Shown: one piece after another, positions 44,241 through 64,000 of the stretch
Numbering within the stretch: the stretch's first letter is position 1
Layout: every line of letters begins with the position of its first letter
Source of the DNA: Argyresthia goedartella
Lineage: Eukaryota; Arthropoda; Insecta; Lepidoptera; Argyresthiidae
DNA: 64,000 nt
Reading direction: 5' to 3'
Assembly (NCBI GenBank): GCA_949825045.1
Contig: OX463808.1
Location: 31,247,674 to 31,311,673, forward strand
The notes under the pieces: model-generated
Databases searched by the model: none
The model's input: only the letters and a program-made list of their open reading frames with translations
Told to the model about the DNA's origin: nothing
Position numbers and translations under genes: made by a program

Positions 44241-45614
44241 TTAAGTTTTGATTCGCCCTCTGCTCTTCGCTTTGACTGCGTTCTTATTTCTATTTGATTG
44301 ATCAGCATCACTCACAGCTACTATCGCCAAAACAGAATTATCTGCCCACGTCGAAAGTTACCCAAAGCGCTCTATTCTGCGAGACGCCAACAATCTGCCA
44401 AGTTTCATCTCCATGCACTAGTTAAGGAGTAGGCTAACAAGGCCCCTGAGAGCTGCTCAAGTTTTTGTGCAAATAAAAACAGCCCGCTCTTCTGGCCTTT
44501 GGAATGGAGAGGTTTTGCGAGGCGACGTCGGCAGAAGCCAAAGTGACCCCGTGTTTTTGCTTCACACTGCGTTTGAATTTTTCCTACTAACAGCGCGCAG
44601 ACGATTGGTTCGAATGGAATCTTTGATTAATTTCTGTTGTGTAATATTTCACAAATGGCGCGTCACTTAGGCTTAGGACTCATGTTTAAGCAACAGTCTC
44701 GAATGGTTGATTGGTTATTATCTGGAAACAATTACGGCATAAACCCTTCCTATTAAACACTGGCGACACGGGCGGTTTCTAGAAGCTTAATTCGCGGTAA
44801 AATTTTCCAGCGTAAAATAATTTCAACGGAACCGCCGGCAATTAAGAAAAAAGCGGTTTTAATTGATATGCCCTTTTATCCGCTTGAAAAAATATTCTGC
44901 GTTAATTAATTAAGGTTAAACAAGACAAAAAGTTCAAAAACTAAAACCCGACCACTAAAAAATCGCGTTCTAAAGATTATGGAACCGATTAGAGAATAAA
45001 TGCAAGCAAAGCAACGAACAAGAGCTATTAATATATATTCATATATATTGCTAATGTTTAAAGCCTTTAATTTGATACCCAAATGTTATGACTGTGATAT
45101 AAAAAAATGATGCATACTCTAAAAACATAATTGCACATAATTGCACATAATTGCACATTAAGGGGATTTCGGGTGTTTTATGATTATAATACTATTTATA
45201 AATATCATACAAATTTATAGGATGGTAGGCCATTTTCTATTACATAGTGTTATTATTTGAAGAAGATCATATTATTTTCTGTGATAAATTTTTACGATTA
45301 TAAGAATCTTAATATTGTATTATTTACCCAAACAATTCGATTTCATCCTAACACATTTCAACTATAGTGTAATATTGACTATCATCTCCTTATTTTAGAC
45401 CAACTTCACGATATTTTAAGATTACCCCAAAAGTCATTTTTCTCAGTGTCCTCATACATCCGTACCGGTCAAACACATAACCCTCGTTTTCGCTTCGCTG
45501 TAGTCGGGTCATAAAGGCATTTTTTCGCCTCTTCCACGTAGCTATTTAAAATGTCGATAATTAGAGGAGTTGTCTGACAGCGACGGTGAATGTCGCTTGA
45601 TGAATACCTTTACC
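44241..45614. other. stretch with no gene seen
   Basis: No exon recognised. A 10-bp unit (cacataattg) is repeated three times at about 45127-45159. Confidence 0.4.
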
Positions 45615-46402
45615 ACTAGTGGGTCTGTGAGAACAGTAGACCTCGCGAGCCCTTCGACATACACACATACTTAAACATGTTATCACGACTGACGGACAAA
45701 AGGCTTCATTACAATGCGATACAAGTTTATTTTGCGCAACAATTTGACGAAGAAACTTCCCTGCACTATTAGGGATAGTCCCTCAATTTTCACTTTTAAG
45801 AGAAGATTGAAAGCGTATTTCCTTTCTCTTTCGTAATTAGTATCATATTTATGTAAGTATATGTATGATATTTTGTAGTTTATATATGTGCATGCTATCT
45901 AGTGTATTATATAGTTGAGATATATATATTTTTTATTAGGTATATTTTATTTATATTTTAAAAGTAATTTTCGTACGTATGTATACTGTTTTATTGCGCA
46001 CTAGGACTGTCCTTTTTCATAAACACTCCTGTCTTGCCTAGGTTTGCTGGAAGAAATCTCTTTTTAGAGATAAGCTCGCCTTTGCCTATAAAATTTATTG
46101 TAACTGTCTGTGTATCTATGTTTTCTGTGCAATAAAGAATATGAATATGAATATGAAGAAAGTCCAATGTTAAATTGAATTTCAGGTGCTGGAATTTTCC
46201 GATTACTATGCAGAGTTTTGCGCAAAATAGGGGTAAAAGTTTTGGCAATTACTCGTGTTTTCTTGGTCCTCGGAGGGCAAATCTGGTGCCTACGGGTTCG
46301 TCTTATGAAGGCGGAGAGAACTGCGTAGTCTGAAGTCTGCGTAGTAGGTATAAATTTTCCGAAATAAAATCAAGAACTGAAATCCGATATTACGAATATT
46401 AC
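45615..46402 (+). repeat. dispersed ctcgcgagcccttc repeat, copy split by a LINE
   Basis: Matches 8722-9083 from ctagtgggtctgtgag to ccgatatta, but is interrupted after gacgaagaaac at about 45758 and resumes at agtccaatgttaaattg at about 46160. Confidence 0.85.
45759..46155 (+). mobile_element. 5'-truncated LINE 3' end with target duplication
   Basis: Begins with the last ORF2 residues (IRDSPSIFTFKRRLKAYFLS, stop). These match the end of the LINE at 63535-63600. The 3' tail contains gctggaagaaatctctttttagag and gcgagcttatctc reversed in order, and ends aataaagaatatgaatatg. The host repeat's GAAGAAA is duplicated on both sides. A textbook target-primed insertion. Confidence 0.88.
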
Positions 46403-46574
46403 GTTTGATAAGTTTTTGAGGATAGTTCTTTGAATAAAATGCGAAACGTGGGCACAATCGTACCTTTGGCACCCGGAATGGGAAAGACGTTACGGTAAGT
46501 TCTTTGACCATCTTCGATGACCATATTTTTGGGATGAGAGTACCTGCGCGCTACTACGCGCAAAGTACATAGCG

Positions 46575-46745
46575 CTGCGGTTGTGGCTCTACCTACCATG
46601 CAAGAGGTCCCGGGTTTGATCCTCGGCAGGGGAAAACGAACGAAGAACCACAGGTCTTGGATGTTTATTTGTGTGTGATGTCGCTGTTTCGGGCTCCCGA
46701 CCCAGGGTATCCTAGTGTGTTTTCAGGTTTATATGGGAGCAATAT
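46575..46745 (+). mobile_element. tRNA-derived SINE
   Basis: Head with gttgtggctctacctaccatg, B-box-like GGGTTTGATCC, body ggtcttggatgtttatttg and gtcgctgtttcgggc. Same superfamily as 28095-28275 (minus). Confidence 0.8.
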
Positions 46746-46760
46746 TTTTTTTCCTTTGCG

Positions 46761-46829
46761 ACCAATTTCTTTAGGAAAGTTGTTCATAATGATTCGTTCA
46801 TTATGAACAACTTTCCTAAAGGAATTGGT
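46761..46829. repeat. 32-bp hairpin with one mismatch, TTCGT loop
   Basis: Arms 46761-46792 and 46798-46829; only base 8 of the left arm differs (T against C). The phrase ggaaagttgttcataat also occurs, without the inverted arm, in the MITE at 61299-61437. The following 50 bp (ctaattaaatgttacctgt) are a decayed end of that same MITE. Confidence 0.92.
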
Positions 46830-46889
46830 AGTACCCATGTACTGTCAATACCCATTATATGTTCGGCTAATTAAATGTTACCTGTGTAT

Positions 46890-47795
46890 GGCAAATGATA
46901 AGCTAAAAACTAACTTTAGATTTCGTTAAGATCTCACATAATTTCATATACCTCTCACAGAAGTTTTAAGCTTGTGTTTAGCTATTAAAAGGTAAAATGC
47001 AACACCAGATGCTATTTCTCACACGAAACCGGCGCAAATACCCCAACCATTCAGTCCGGCGTAAATATAAGCTTGTTTATGGCGCACGAATGTCGTTGTG
47101 CGCCTCAGATAATTAAGACTGGAAACGCAGTCGGAATAAAATCCCCACAAAAAGTCTAATCGAATCATACCATTTTATACGGAGAACCAATTAAGCAAAA
47201 TAATTCTTGACTCTTATGAACCAATTAAAGTCTGCAAAGAAACAACTACAGATGCAAACTAAATCTCGTCGCAATCAACTCATTACAAGATTCGGCAAAA
47301 ATTATACTTTAACTCCCAAAAAATCGTCACTTTAACAGTTCTTGTAAAGTTCCCCCCTCATTTTCTTAACCCACCTTACCCTTTGCAAGAAGTAGAGGTC
47401 GCAGCTCGCTCAGAGGCAAAGAAACTTGACGTGGCTTGTACTTCGCCATTCTTGATATGCGCACTGACATTTAGCCAGTTCACGGCAAACCACTCCGTCA
47501 CAATGTACGTTGCCGATTAGTGTCCCTAAACACACATACACACAAACACTAACACGACACCTCATCACCAACATTTGTTTTGACCCAAAATTTGTAATTC
47601 ATCTAGGGGCTATTCCTGAGGGGATAATTTGTCTATAAATCTGAGACGCCGCAAACTAGCGATATGTCAAATTTATATTTAGATTAACACACATAACATT
47701 AACAACTACAAACAGGCATAAGCATTAGCTAAGCATCGTATTCGCAATACAGAAATAAGATGTCGTACGTCGTACTAAGAATGTCGATGTCGGCA
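46890..47795. other. stretch with no gene seen
   Basis: No exon recognised. Confidence 0.4.
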
Positions 47796-48055
47796 AGCGA
47801 ATCAGACTGAAGTGGGGGTAGGACACTTGGCAAGGACAGATGACGGAAGGTGGACCAAAGCGGTTACAGAGTGGTTACCGAGAACCACACGACGACCAGT
47901 CGGCAGACCACCAGCCAGACGGACGGGTGACATCATCGCCATAGCGGGTAGGCAGTGGATGCGGGAGCTTCAGGACCGGGGTGGATGGCGTGGTAAAGAA
48001 GAGGCCTATACCCAGCAATGAGTGAATGTGGGCTGATTGATGATGATGATGATAA
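47796..48055 (+). pseudogene. RTE-type LINE 3' end
   Basis: Plus strand: GVGHLARTDDGRWTKAVTEW, then RPVGRPPARRTGDIIAIAG, RQWMRELQDRGGWRGKEEAY and a stop, followed by the (TGA)n tail (gattgatgatgatgat). This is the conserved C-terminal end of RTE-type endonuclease/reverse transcriptase proteins. Only about 85 codons survive. Same family as the minus-strand copy in maltase intron 4. Confidence 0.88.
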
Positions 48056-49556
48056 CAGGCAACAGTCGGCGCAGTCTGTTAGCCGGAGAGACAGTTGCAA
48101 ATACTTGGATCACAATACCTTCAACTGCACATCCTGTGTGGGTAGTGCTAAAGACCAAAACATTAGTATCAAAACATTAATCTCTAGGTTCTCGATAGGG
48201 AATCTGACCAAATTGTGGTCTTTAAAATACCTTTGACACTGGCAAAATTAACCTCAAAAGAGGTTGTTGACACGCCATTAAATCAAAATAAATAAGCAGA
48301 CGCGCCGTAATGAGAACAAAACCATTGTCAACGCTGAGGTAGGTAATGATCTAGCCGATCCTGTCTATCTGTTCTTGTAATAAATAAGGACTAACAACAT
48401 TTGAAGAGATTTTGGTCGTAATCCAAGGCGGCGAAAACATTATGACAGGGTAGGTGCGTTTTCCCTGAACTTAATACTATTTCAAGCAAGGTAAATAAGC
48501 TCTACCTTGATATTCTAGACTGGATTTCATTTTAACCATCCATCTTCAACGCTCAACACATTTACTCACGAACTTTTTTGAAACTGTTGCTCGGAGTTTA
48601 GTTCAGAGCTGCTAATCATTCTCGCGAACACGGCTGAATACCTTTTAAACTTCCATTAACTTCCATTATTATTATTCCATTAACCACCTAACTAAGTACA
48701 TTTAGCTGCGCATAGCCTCATATAGGTTTTGGTATTAACGCGTTTTATTTACGAGATGCTTTATTTTTATCTAAAAACGAGTCAGACAATCGGCTATCCT
48801 AGTGACTATTCGGTATTTTGCTTTTAAACGTTTTATTTCTAATGTCAGGTACTATAAACAATTCCCCAGACTGCAGGCAAATTAATTATTACCTGTATTT
48901 TTTTCCTCCTGATGCAGATCGTGTTGGTACAATATGGTCGGTGGGTAACTGATCCTGAGTGAAATTATCTAGTCCCATATCGTAAACCCTTCACAAAAAG
49001 ACTACAATTATTTTTAACAATTTATTGCCTAACAATTCCTGTTTCTACTTATTCCATAGGGCTGAGGACCTGAACTGCCAATGAATAAACGAACACAGTG
49101 TATGATATAAAGTGAATGAACAATTCTATTTAAAATGTACCTCTACAAACACCCTGTACGTAGACGTATATGCACTTACTCAGTTGGTACATACAGGGTA
49201 TGAAGGTAAGGGTACTTTAATCAACAGCCAAAATCTACATTTCCAGCATCCATTATTCATAAGTCAAGTTGAATTATAATTAAATCATGTCCTTAATTTT
49301 GGAGCGCCTGCACTGGAAGAAAGCGTAGTGAGATAAATGTAAATACCTACTCATCGTGAAAGTGAATTGAAACCCCTTACCACTTGCACCATGTTGTTAT
49401 TCCAGACCAGCTCGGCACTTCTGGCATTTAAAGTATGACAATATTTTGTAATATTTATAATAGCTAGGATTTAAAGTAAACTAGCGGTTACTAAAATGTA
49501 ATCAACAAAAATAGATGTTTTTAAATATAAGTGGTTGAAAAAATGTGATTTCTAAC
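48056..49556. other. maltase downstream flank, no gene seen
   Basis: A variant polyadenylation hexamer TATAAA (minus strand, about 49453-49458) lies about 100 bp after the maltase stop. It is the best 3'-end signal I see; canonical AATAAA occurs only much further on, near 49021. Confidence 0.4.
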
Positions 49557-58674
<9,118 letters not shown>

Positions 58675-58720
58675 ATTGGCTTTAGATCATACACTGTGTA
58701 ATGTTTTACAATTTGTTGTT

Positions 58721-58730
58721 TTATATATAT
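58721..58730 (-). promoter_or_regulatory. TATA box of the maltase gene
   Basis: TATATATAA on the minus strand. About 25-30 bp downstream is an ACAGTG initiator-like site (about 58698-58693), so the 5' leader would be only about 20 bases before the ATG at 58674. A two-codon ATG-ATC-TAA lies at 58690-58682, very close to the expected cap, so it is probably bypassed. Confidence 0.65.
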
Positions 58731-59139
58731 ACCACCTAAACACCTTTGGAGCATTGTATCATGACATGAGCGATATCTGACAAGAGATGAGAGCATAACA
58801 AAATACCAATTCAAATTTATCTCATTCGCTCCACTTAACAAACATTCAGTGGAGACAAGCAATAAGATACAGATTAGATATTCTATGTGGTAATACTTAA
58901 GTGTTTTGTACTCGTAGAACATTTGTGCCTAAAATAATCTTGTCAAAAATGTATTGATAAGGTTCGTTGATGTGTTGAATAATAACAAGATGAAACAGTC
59001 CGTACAGTCAAACAAACCCGAACTGTTCTACTTTTTGACCCTGGTCGATAGAGCGAAAATGTGTACCGCAACCTATTATGCTAAGGCGATAATGTACAAT
59101 TTATTCTGTTAAATTTAAGAAGTATAACAACAAAAACAT
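58731..59139. other. maltase upstream flank, nothing else recognised
   Basis: No exon or repeat seen; presumably contains the enhancer sequence if it is close to the TATA box. Confidence 0.4.
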
Positions 59140-59215
59140 ATAGCGTCATGCCTTTTCCCATATGCGAAGTGACAGAGGCATAAATTGTTCCTACGTTTAG
59201 CTACTTGTTCAATAC
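59140..59215 (-). repeat. SINE body fragment (43515 family)
   Basis: gcgtcatgccttttccca, gcataaattgttcc and caatactcca match the SINE body inverted. Confidence 0.7.
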
Positions 59216-59224
59216 TCCAAACTC

Positions 59225-59760
59225 AAACTCAAACTCAAAAGTACTTTATTACTGTAGATATTTACATATGCTTAGCAAACGTCATTTTTTGCCTCTTCTC
59301 TACATTGGACCACTGTGGGAGAAGAAGGGCGTAGAAACTCCCACAGATTTATTTTTAGATCTCTTTTAAAAATAGGTTGTGCTTAACTAATACAATTATG
59401 ATTTATTTTTATTTAATAAGCTGGAATAAATAATTACAAAATTATTAACAGCAAGGTCTGTGTTGAGCCAAATTAACCCCATACAGTCCTGTCATTTAAG
59501 TAATCTTGAACATTGTAATATCCCTTTTTCGACAAAGTCGCTTTAACATGCTTTTTAAATTGCTCAAATGGCAATTTCAAAATCTCCAGAGGTATCTTAT
59601 TGTAGTAGAGAATGCACTGACCCTTGAAAGAATTGCTAACCTTCGCGAGTCTAAAACGGGGCGCACATAGTCTGTGATTATTTCTTAGGTAAACATTACA
59701 GCTATCGCTTCAAAAATGTTGTAAGGTTCTTGCGTACATACATTATAATTTTGAAAATAA
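59225..59760 (-). pseudogene. LINE ORF2 C-terminus and tail
   Basis: Minus strand: RFRLAKVSNSFKGQCILYYN, KIPLEILKLPFEQFKKHVKA, KKGYYNVQDYLND, then stop and a 3' tail with ctcccacagtggtcc. Ends with a (TTTGAG)n run at 59215-59240. 5'-truncated. Same family as 18880-19090, 21095-21345 and 62291-62540. Confidence 0.85.
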
Positions 59761-60911
59761 ATTGACTAGCTACTGTTAGTATGTCAATTTCTTTAAAAAG
59801 CTCTCTTAAGGAGTCTGTTCGTTTTAAATTATAAATTAAATAATCAAATAAGACGTGAACCAAATATACTGTTAATTACAATGAAACAATTACTATAATT
59901 AATAAACAAAAGTATAGATTGGCAAAATATAAATATGGGAAAGTTAATCAGGACAACAAAAACAATTCTGGCCGGTTTTCAATGAGCAATTTGACCAATC
60001 ACATCGGCCCGCTGTTCACTGTTTCGAACAATCGGAACACGACTTGCACTGCATATGACATAAAATCGACCAATCAGAATGACTGACCACTAACAGTCTC
60101 GTTAAAATAACTTTTTTACGTAGCCATACGGTTTCCTCCATAGCAAATTTTGGGACTTTCCGAGTCCCAAAATTTTTAATTACGAAAGTTAACCAATGTT
60201 TGATCTACAATGGATTAATCTAGCGAAGGGATAATATGGACGTGTTGGCGCCTCCCGGATTGCAAGAGGCTGCAAAGTCGGTCGTACGAAAATTTTATAT
60301 GAAAATGTCGATTTTTATTTCCTCGCAGAAGTCGTGAAAAACTGAAAAGCATGATATAATGTCTCGGAAAAAGTGCAAAGGACGTACTCGTCTTTTAGAG
60401 TGTCTCGCCGATGGCTCTGCCCTCACGCATCCATCTATTGTTCACTTTCCAGCCTCTACAACAATGTACTATTTATTTCTAATATTTCAAGAAAATATCA
60501 TTAATGAGCGCTCGTCACAAAAAAAGCTTTCTCAATGCAATTACAGGTAATACTTTTTTTATTAGTTCAGCTCGTTGATTAGCAGAAGCGCAGCTTGGCT
60601 CGCGGAATTTTTCAGCCTCAGATAAGCGAAACTCTTTTAAATTTTCATATGAATTATTTTACTGACTTTTCGGCAGTATCCTCGGCCACGGAACAACTTC
60701 GGCTGAATTTTGTCTAGATATGTCCAAAATTCTGCAAAACAGTTAGTTGCCAGTGTTGCGGTAAGAGGATATTTACTGTTCAACTTAACCCATGTAGATA
60801 TTCATGATCTCCAATCGGCTTATACACATACTTAACACACGTCACCCAGTCTTATCTTGTCGCGATAAAGATTTGAAGTACATTATTGTTTATTTATGTA
60901 ATGTATCTCAG
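59761..60911. other. stretch with no gene seen
   Basis: No exon recognised. Contains the hairpin at 60145-60175. Confidence 0.4.
60145..60175. repeat. perfect 13-bp hairpin, TTCCG loop
   Basis: AAATTTTGGGACT pairs with AGTCCCAAAATTT. Confidence 0.93.
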
Positions 60912-61270
60912 TAGTGTGAACGCTCCCTGGTTAAGAGGGTTTTACGCTTGCATCTCATGCAAGAGAAGCAGGTTTGAATTCGGTACTGACCGACATGAGA
61001 TAAATAAGTTATCAGTACATTACCAGACGTTCCGTGTTTCGGATGATATCTAAAGATGTAGGTCCCGGCTACTATCGCTACTTGGTAGTAGTAGTCATAA
61101 GGCTGTGTCGGAGGTCCTATTAGGACAGCTTGAAACCTTCTTACATTCAGGTTGGCCACTAGCTCGACACCCCTACAGCAACCCGCATTAAGCCAGCGTG
61201 GTGGAATATGGCTTAATCTTAATCGTATCCGAATAAAGGCCTATGCCACTTGCTGGGGACATAATTGGGC
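60912..61270 (+). mobile_element. tRNA-derived SINE
   Basis: Head with A-box-like CTGGTTAAGAGGG and B-box-like GGTTTGAATTC. The body contains ggcctatgccacttgctgggg and a polymorphic-looking gtagtagtagtc run. Different body from the 43515 family. Confidence 0.65.
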
Positions 61271-61298
61271 TACATATACAGGGGATTTGTTATTTGAT

Positions 61299-61437
61299 AT
61301 ATACAGGTGACGTTTAATTAGCTGACCATATTTTGTGGAATCATAGTAAACTTGGGGAAAGTTGTTCATAATTATGGGTACTATCATTCACCCAAATATG
61401 GTCAGATAATTAAACGTCACCTGTATATTGTAAGGTG
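61299..61437. mobile_element. MITE with ~35 bp TIRs, TA-rich target
   Basis: Ends ATATACAGGTGACGTTTAAT and its inverted copy, with gctgaccatattt / aaatatggtcag inside. Non-coding. A decayed relative with a hairpin modification is at 46761-46885. Confidence 0.88.
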
Positions 61438-61439
61438 TT

Positions 61440-61720
61440 AAAGAAAAGCCCATTTCCAACGAATTTACTTTTCCGAAAAAGAATCGGTTTCGAGTAATTA
61501 AGATTTTTTTAAATTTATTTTTTTCTAAAAAATTTCATAAAGTTATTAATTAAGAAAAAACTAAATTACTTTGAGTTATTCTTTGAATGTTGTTTGTTAG
61601 CTTGTACGATCAGTTCTTCTCATTTTTTCTGACATAATCTCTTTTTTTTATTCATTTTAAATTGAAAATTACTTAAAATGGGTTTAAATTTGCTGGAATT
61701 GGAATGTTCTATAATCCCTC
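61440..61720. repeat. partial relative of the 5572-6925 element
   Basis: cggtttcgagtaatt, actaaattactttgag, tttgaatgttgtttgttagc parallel ggttttcgagtaatt, accaaattacttt, ttgaatgtcgtttgctagc at 5640-5740. No terminal repeats visible. Confidence 0.6.
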
Positions 61721-62029
61721 ACTATAAACATTTATTTTTATATATTTATTTATTTATTTATCCAAAACAAAAACGTATATCTATTTGTCCACATGTGAAC
61801 TAACCGCAGAAACCTTATTAGGTTTATATGCGGAAAGTGAATTGTGAACATATATATTGTATGACATTTCACCTGTAAATGCCTAAGAAAAGTATGAAGT
61901 GAAGCATTTCTAGGAATAAGCTGCAAAGCTGTAGGAGATAATTATATCTGCCAAAAAATAATTCTCACTATCCTTGGTGATTTGCTTCCGGCCATAACAC
62001 ATATTTAAAATTTCTCCATTTTAAATAGT

Positions 62030-63598
62030 TCCTTCCCTACTGCTTGTAAAAAAGCATTAGTTAAAACATCCAATCCCACCTCATTTAAAGAGTATCGCCC
62101 CATTTCTATCCTGCCGATCCTTTCTAAAGTCCTTGAATCCATTGTCCATACTCAGATCTCCCATTATCTCTATCCTCTGAAAATCTACTAAATCCTTTTC
62201 AGTCAGGCTTTATAACGTGTTACGGCTTTATTAAAAGTGACCGATGATATTCAGGTCGCCATGGATCAAAGCCAGCTCTCGGTTATCTCGGATTACTTAA
62301 ATGACGGGACTGTATGGGTTTAATCTGGCTCAACACAGATCTTGCGTTAATAATTTTGTAATTTATTGCTGCTTATTATTAATAATAATTTATATTGTTA
62401 AATTTGTATTAGTTAAGCATAGGCAATTTTTAAAAGAGACCTATATATCAATCTGTGGGAGTTTCTACGCCCTTCGTCTCCTACAGTGGTCCAAAAAAAT
62501 GACGATTGCTAAGTAATAAAGAGATTTGATTGATTGATTGCAGGCTCTGTTGGACTTCAGCAGTGCTTTTAACCGTGTTGACTTCGAAATTCTTGTTGAA
62601 CTTCTCAAATCTCTTAACGTTTCCTCCATCTCTGCCAGCTGGTTTGACTCTTACCTAAGAGACCGAAAAGAGCGTATCAAGTCGGAGGAGGCTTGTACGG
62701 AGTGGTGAGACCTCTGCTCCAGTTACCCCAAGGTGGCATTCTCTCTCCTCTTCCTTTCTCAATATTTATTAATTCCATATCCGATATCCTTTCTTCTTCC
62801 TATCATCTCTACGCTGATGACCTTCAGATCTATCGTCACTTCTCTCCTGATGATGTAAATTCCGCTGTGGAGGCGTTGAACGCTGACTCGCTAGTAAAGT
62901 AGTGGCAAGTATTAGTGAATGGGCATCGCCATTTGGATTGCTGGTTAATCCGAATAAGTTCCAGGCCATGATTATAGGTACCAGACACTCATTAAACACG
63001 TTGCAGTAATACTCTGCCCCTTCTGTAACTTATGACGGTACTGTAAGCATGTATAGCGATAAAGCTAAAAACCTGGGTGTCTTATTCGATAATCAATTGT
63101 CCTGGTCAATGCATGTTAATGAGGTCAGCAGGCGAGTTTACGCAACCTTTCACTCTCTCAGGAGACTTCAGAATTTTCTTCCTCGCCAGACCAAAATAAC
63201 TCTCGCTCAGTCCCTTCTGCTTCCCCTCATTAATTATGCTGATGTTTTCTGGGTCAATGCAAATGAAGAACAACTGAACAAACTCGAACGAGTTCAAAAT
63301 CTCGGGATTCGGTTCATCTTCGGACTGCACAAGTATGACCACATATCTCAGCATCGCAGGGAGCTGAAGTGGCTACCGATTCGGCTTCGACGGGACTCTC
63401 ATATCCGTGTGTTTCCTTATAATAACTTGTGGAACCCTCATTACGTCTACGCTCAAAGCTCTAGATCGTTGCACGGGATCAGAATCCGAGCCATACGACT
63501 GTGGAATGAGCTTCCCTGCATCATCATTATCAGGGACCATCCATCTCTAAATATATTAAAAAACCGGCTAAAGAAACACTATCTCTCCCTTTCCAGTT

Positions 63599-63600
<2 letters not shown>
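62030..63600 (+). pseudogene. LINE ORF2 reverse transcriptase, broken copy
   Basis: Plus strand, in order: FKEYRPISILPILSKVLES, VTALLKVTDDIQVAMDQSQL (to about 62285), a nested LINE tail (62291-62540), then ALLDFSSAFNRVDFEILVEL, LPQGGILSPLPFSIFINSIS, YHLYADDLQIYRHF (intact YADD active site), a frameshift after 62900, and an open C-terminal half of 183 codons from 63049 (NLGVLFDNQLSWSMHVNEVS, LPLINYADVFWVN, LWNELPCIIIIRD). CR1/Jockey-like. The endonuclease is missing; the break, insertion and stops make it non-functional. Confidence 0.9.
62291..62540 (+). mobile_element. LINE 3' end nested in another LINE
   Basis: Starts with gattacttaaatgacggg (DYLNDGT end of the family at 59225-59760), contains gtgggagtttctacgccc and cagtggtcc, and ends in (TTGA)n: tttgattgattgattg. 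Without it the flanking frame reads continuously from QSQLSV to LLDFSSAF. Confidence 0.85.

Positions 63601-63664
<64 letters not shown>
63601..63664. repeat. (TA)n microsatellite, ~31 units
   Basis: Pure alternating TA directly after the LINE stop codon; part of the element's 3' untranslated region. Confidence 0.97.
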
Positions 63665-63667
<3 letters not shown>

Positions 63668-63900
63668 TATGTATTAGTATATTATACGGTTTATATATAT
63701 TGTTAGTAGTATTTATTACTCGAAGTATATATAGAGTTTAATTGTACTCGCAGGTCTTCCCCCGCTCAACCATTACCTTTCCTACCATATTCGTTTGCTG
63801 GAATAAATCCCTTTTTAGGGATAAGCTCGCCTTTGTACATGTTTTTTCTATTGTAAGTTATCTGTATGCCTGTTTTGTGTAGTATAATAAAGACATTACA
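63665..63900 (+). repeat. LINE 3' untranslated tail
   Basis: Contains gctggaataaatccctttttag, ggataagctcgcctttgtac and ends ataataaagacattacaaattac. Matches the tail of the truncated copy at 45759-46155 and the fragments at 1340 and 6495. Confidence 0.85.
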
Positions 63901-64000
63901 AATTACAGAATAGTAGGAGTTGCTTGAGATATTTCTAAATAAATACCTATTCAATTATTATTTCCTTTGTTTTGTTTGTGTTTCGTGTTTGATGTCTTAA

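Noticed and set aside
63601..63664. (TA)n as a possible replication or fragile element
   Set aside because: It lies directly after a LINE stop codon and is best read as a microsatellite in the element's 3' end.

Overview
This window looks like nuclear DNA of an insect, most likely a moth or butterfly. It is AT-rich and intron-rich. It is crowded with old SINEs, non-LTR retrotransposon fragments, mariner remnants and small inverted-repeat elements of types common in Lepidoptera. There is no operon, CRISPR array, rRNA or functional tRNA gene. The order-level call is inference from the mobile-element styles and from the one well-defined gene.

One complete protein-coding gene can be built exon by exon. 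It is a secreted GH13 alpha-glucosidase (maltase/sucrase type) on the minus strand, with ten coding exons between 58674 and 49557. All splice sites are GT/AG, all phases agree, the predicted protein has 584 residues, and every GH13 catalytic motif is intact. A TATA box lies at 58721-58730. The first coding exon carries only five coding bases (ATG CG). Its introns hold a SINE, an RTE-type LINE 3' end, a PIF/Harbinger-like MITE and a nest of two other inverted-repeat elements.

Two isolated plus-strand exons, 12975-13230 and 30335-30557, are probably alternative first coding exons of one large gene whose remaining exons lie outside the recognisable part of the window. Both start with ATG, both end at a strong GTGAGT donor in phase 1, and their last residues are alike (a D-G-x-[ST]-Y-x-I-G ending). 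If so, the maltase may be nested on the opposite strand within that gene's long intron or lie downstream of it.

The rest is accessory DNA. 1-12.9 kb: mariner pseudogene with a nested SINE, several MITEs, an R1-like LINE end and a piggyBac-like fragment. 13-26 kb: a MITE nested in a MITE, decayed LINEs, a young non-coding LTR element (21346-23117) with identical LTRs, and several fold-backs. 26-45 kb: an unidentified GC-rich block, repeats, a decayed LINE, and a diverged tandem array (41.9-43.1 kb) with a perfect palindrome inside it. 45-49.5 kb: nested repeats and an RTE end. 59-64 kb: LINE fragments, a SINE and MITEs.

The most interesting structural signals are the paired alternative first exons, a set of near-perfect short-loop hairpins that look like template-switch scars (one can be tested against sister repeat copies inside the window), and the recent non-autonomous LTR element.
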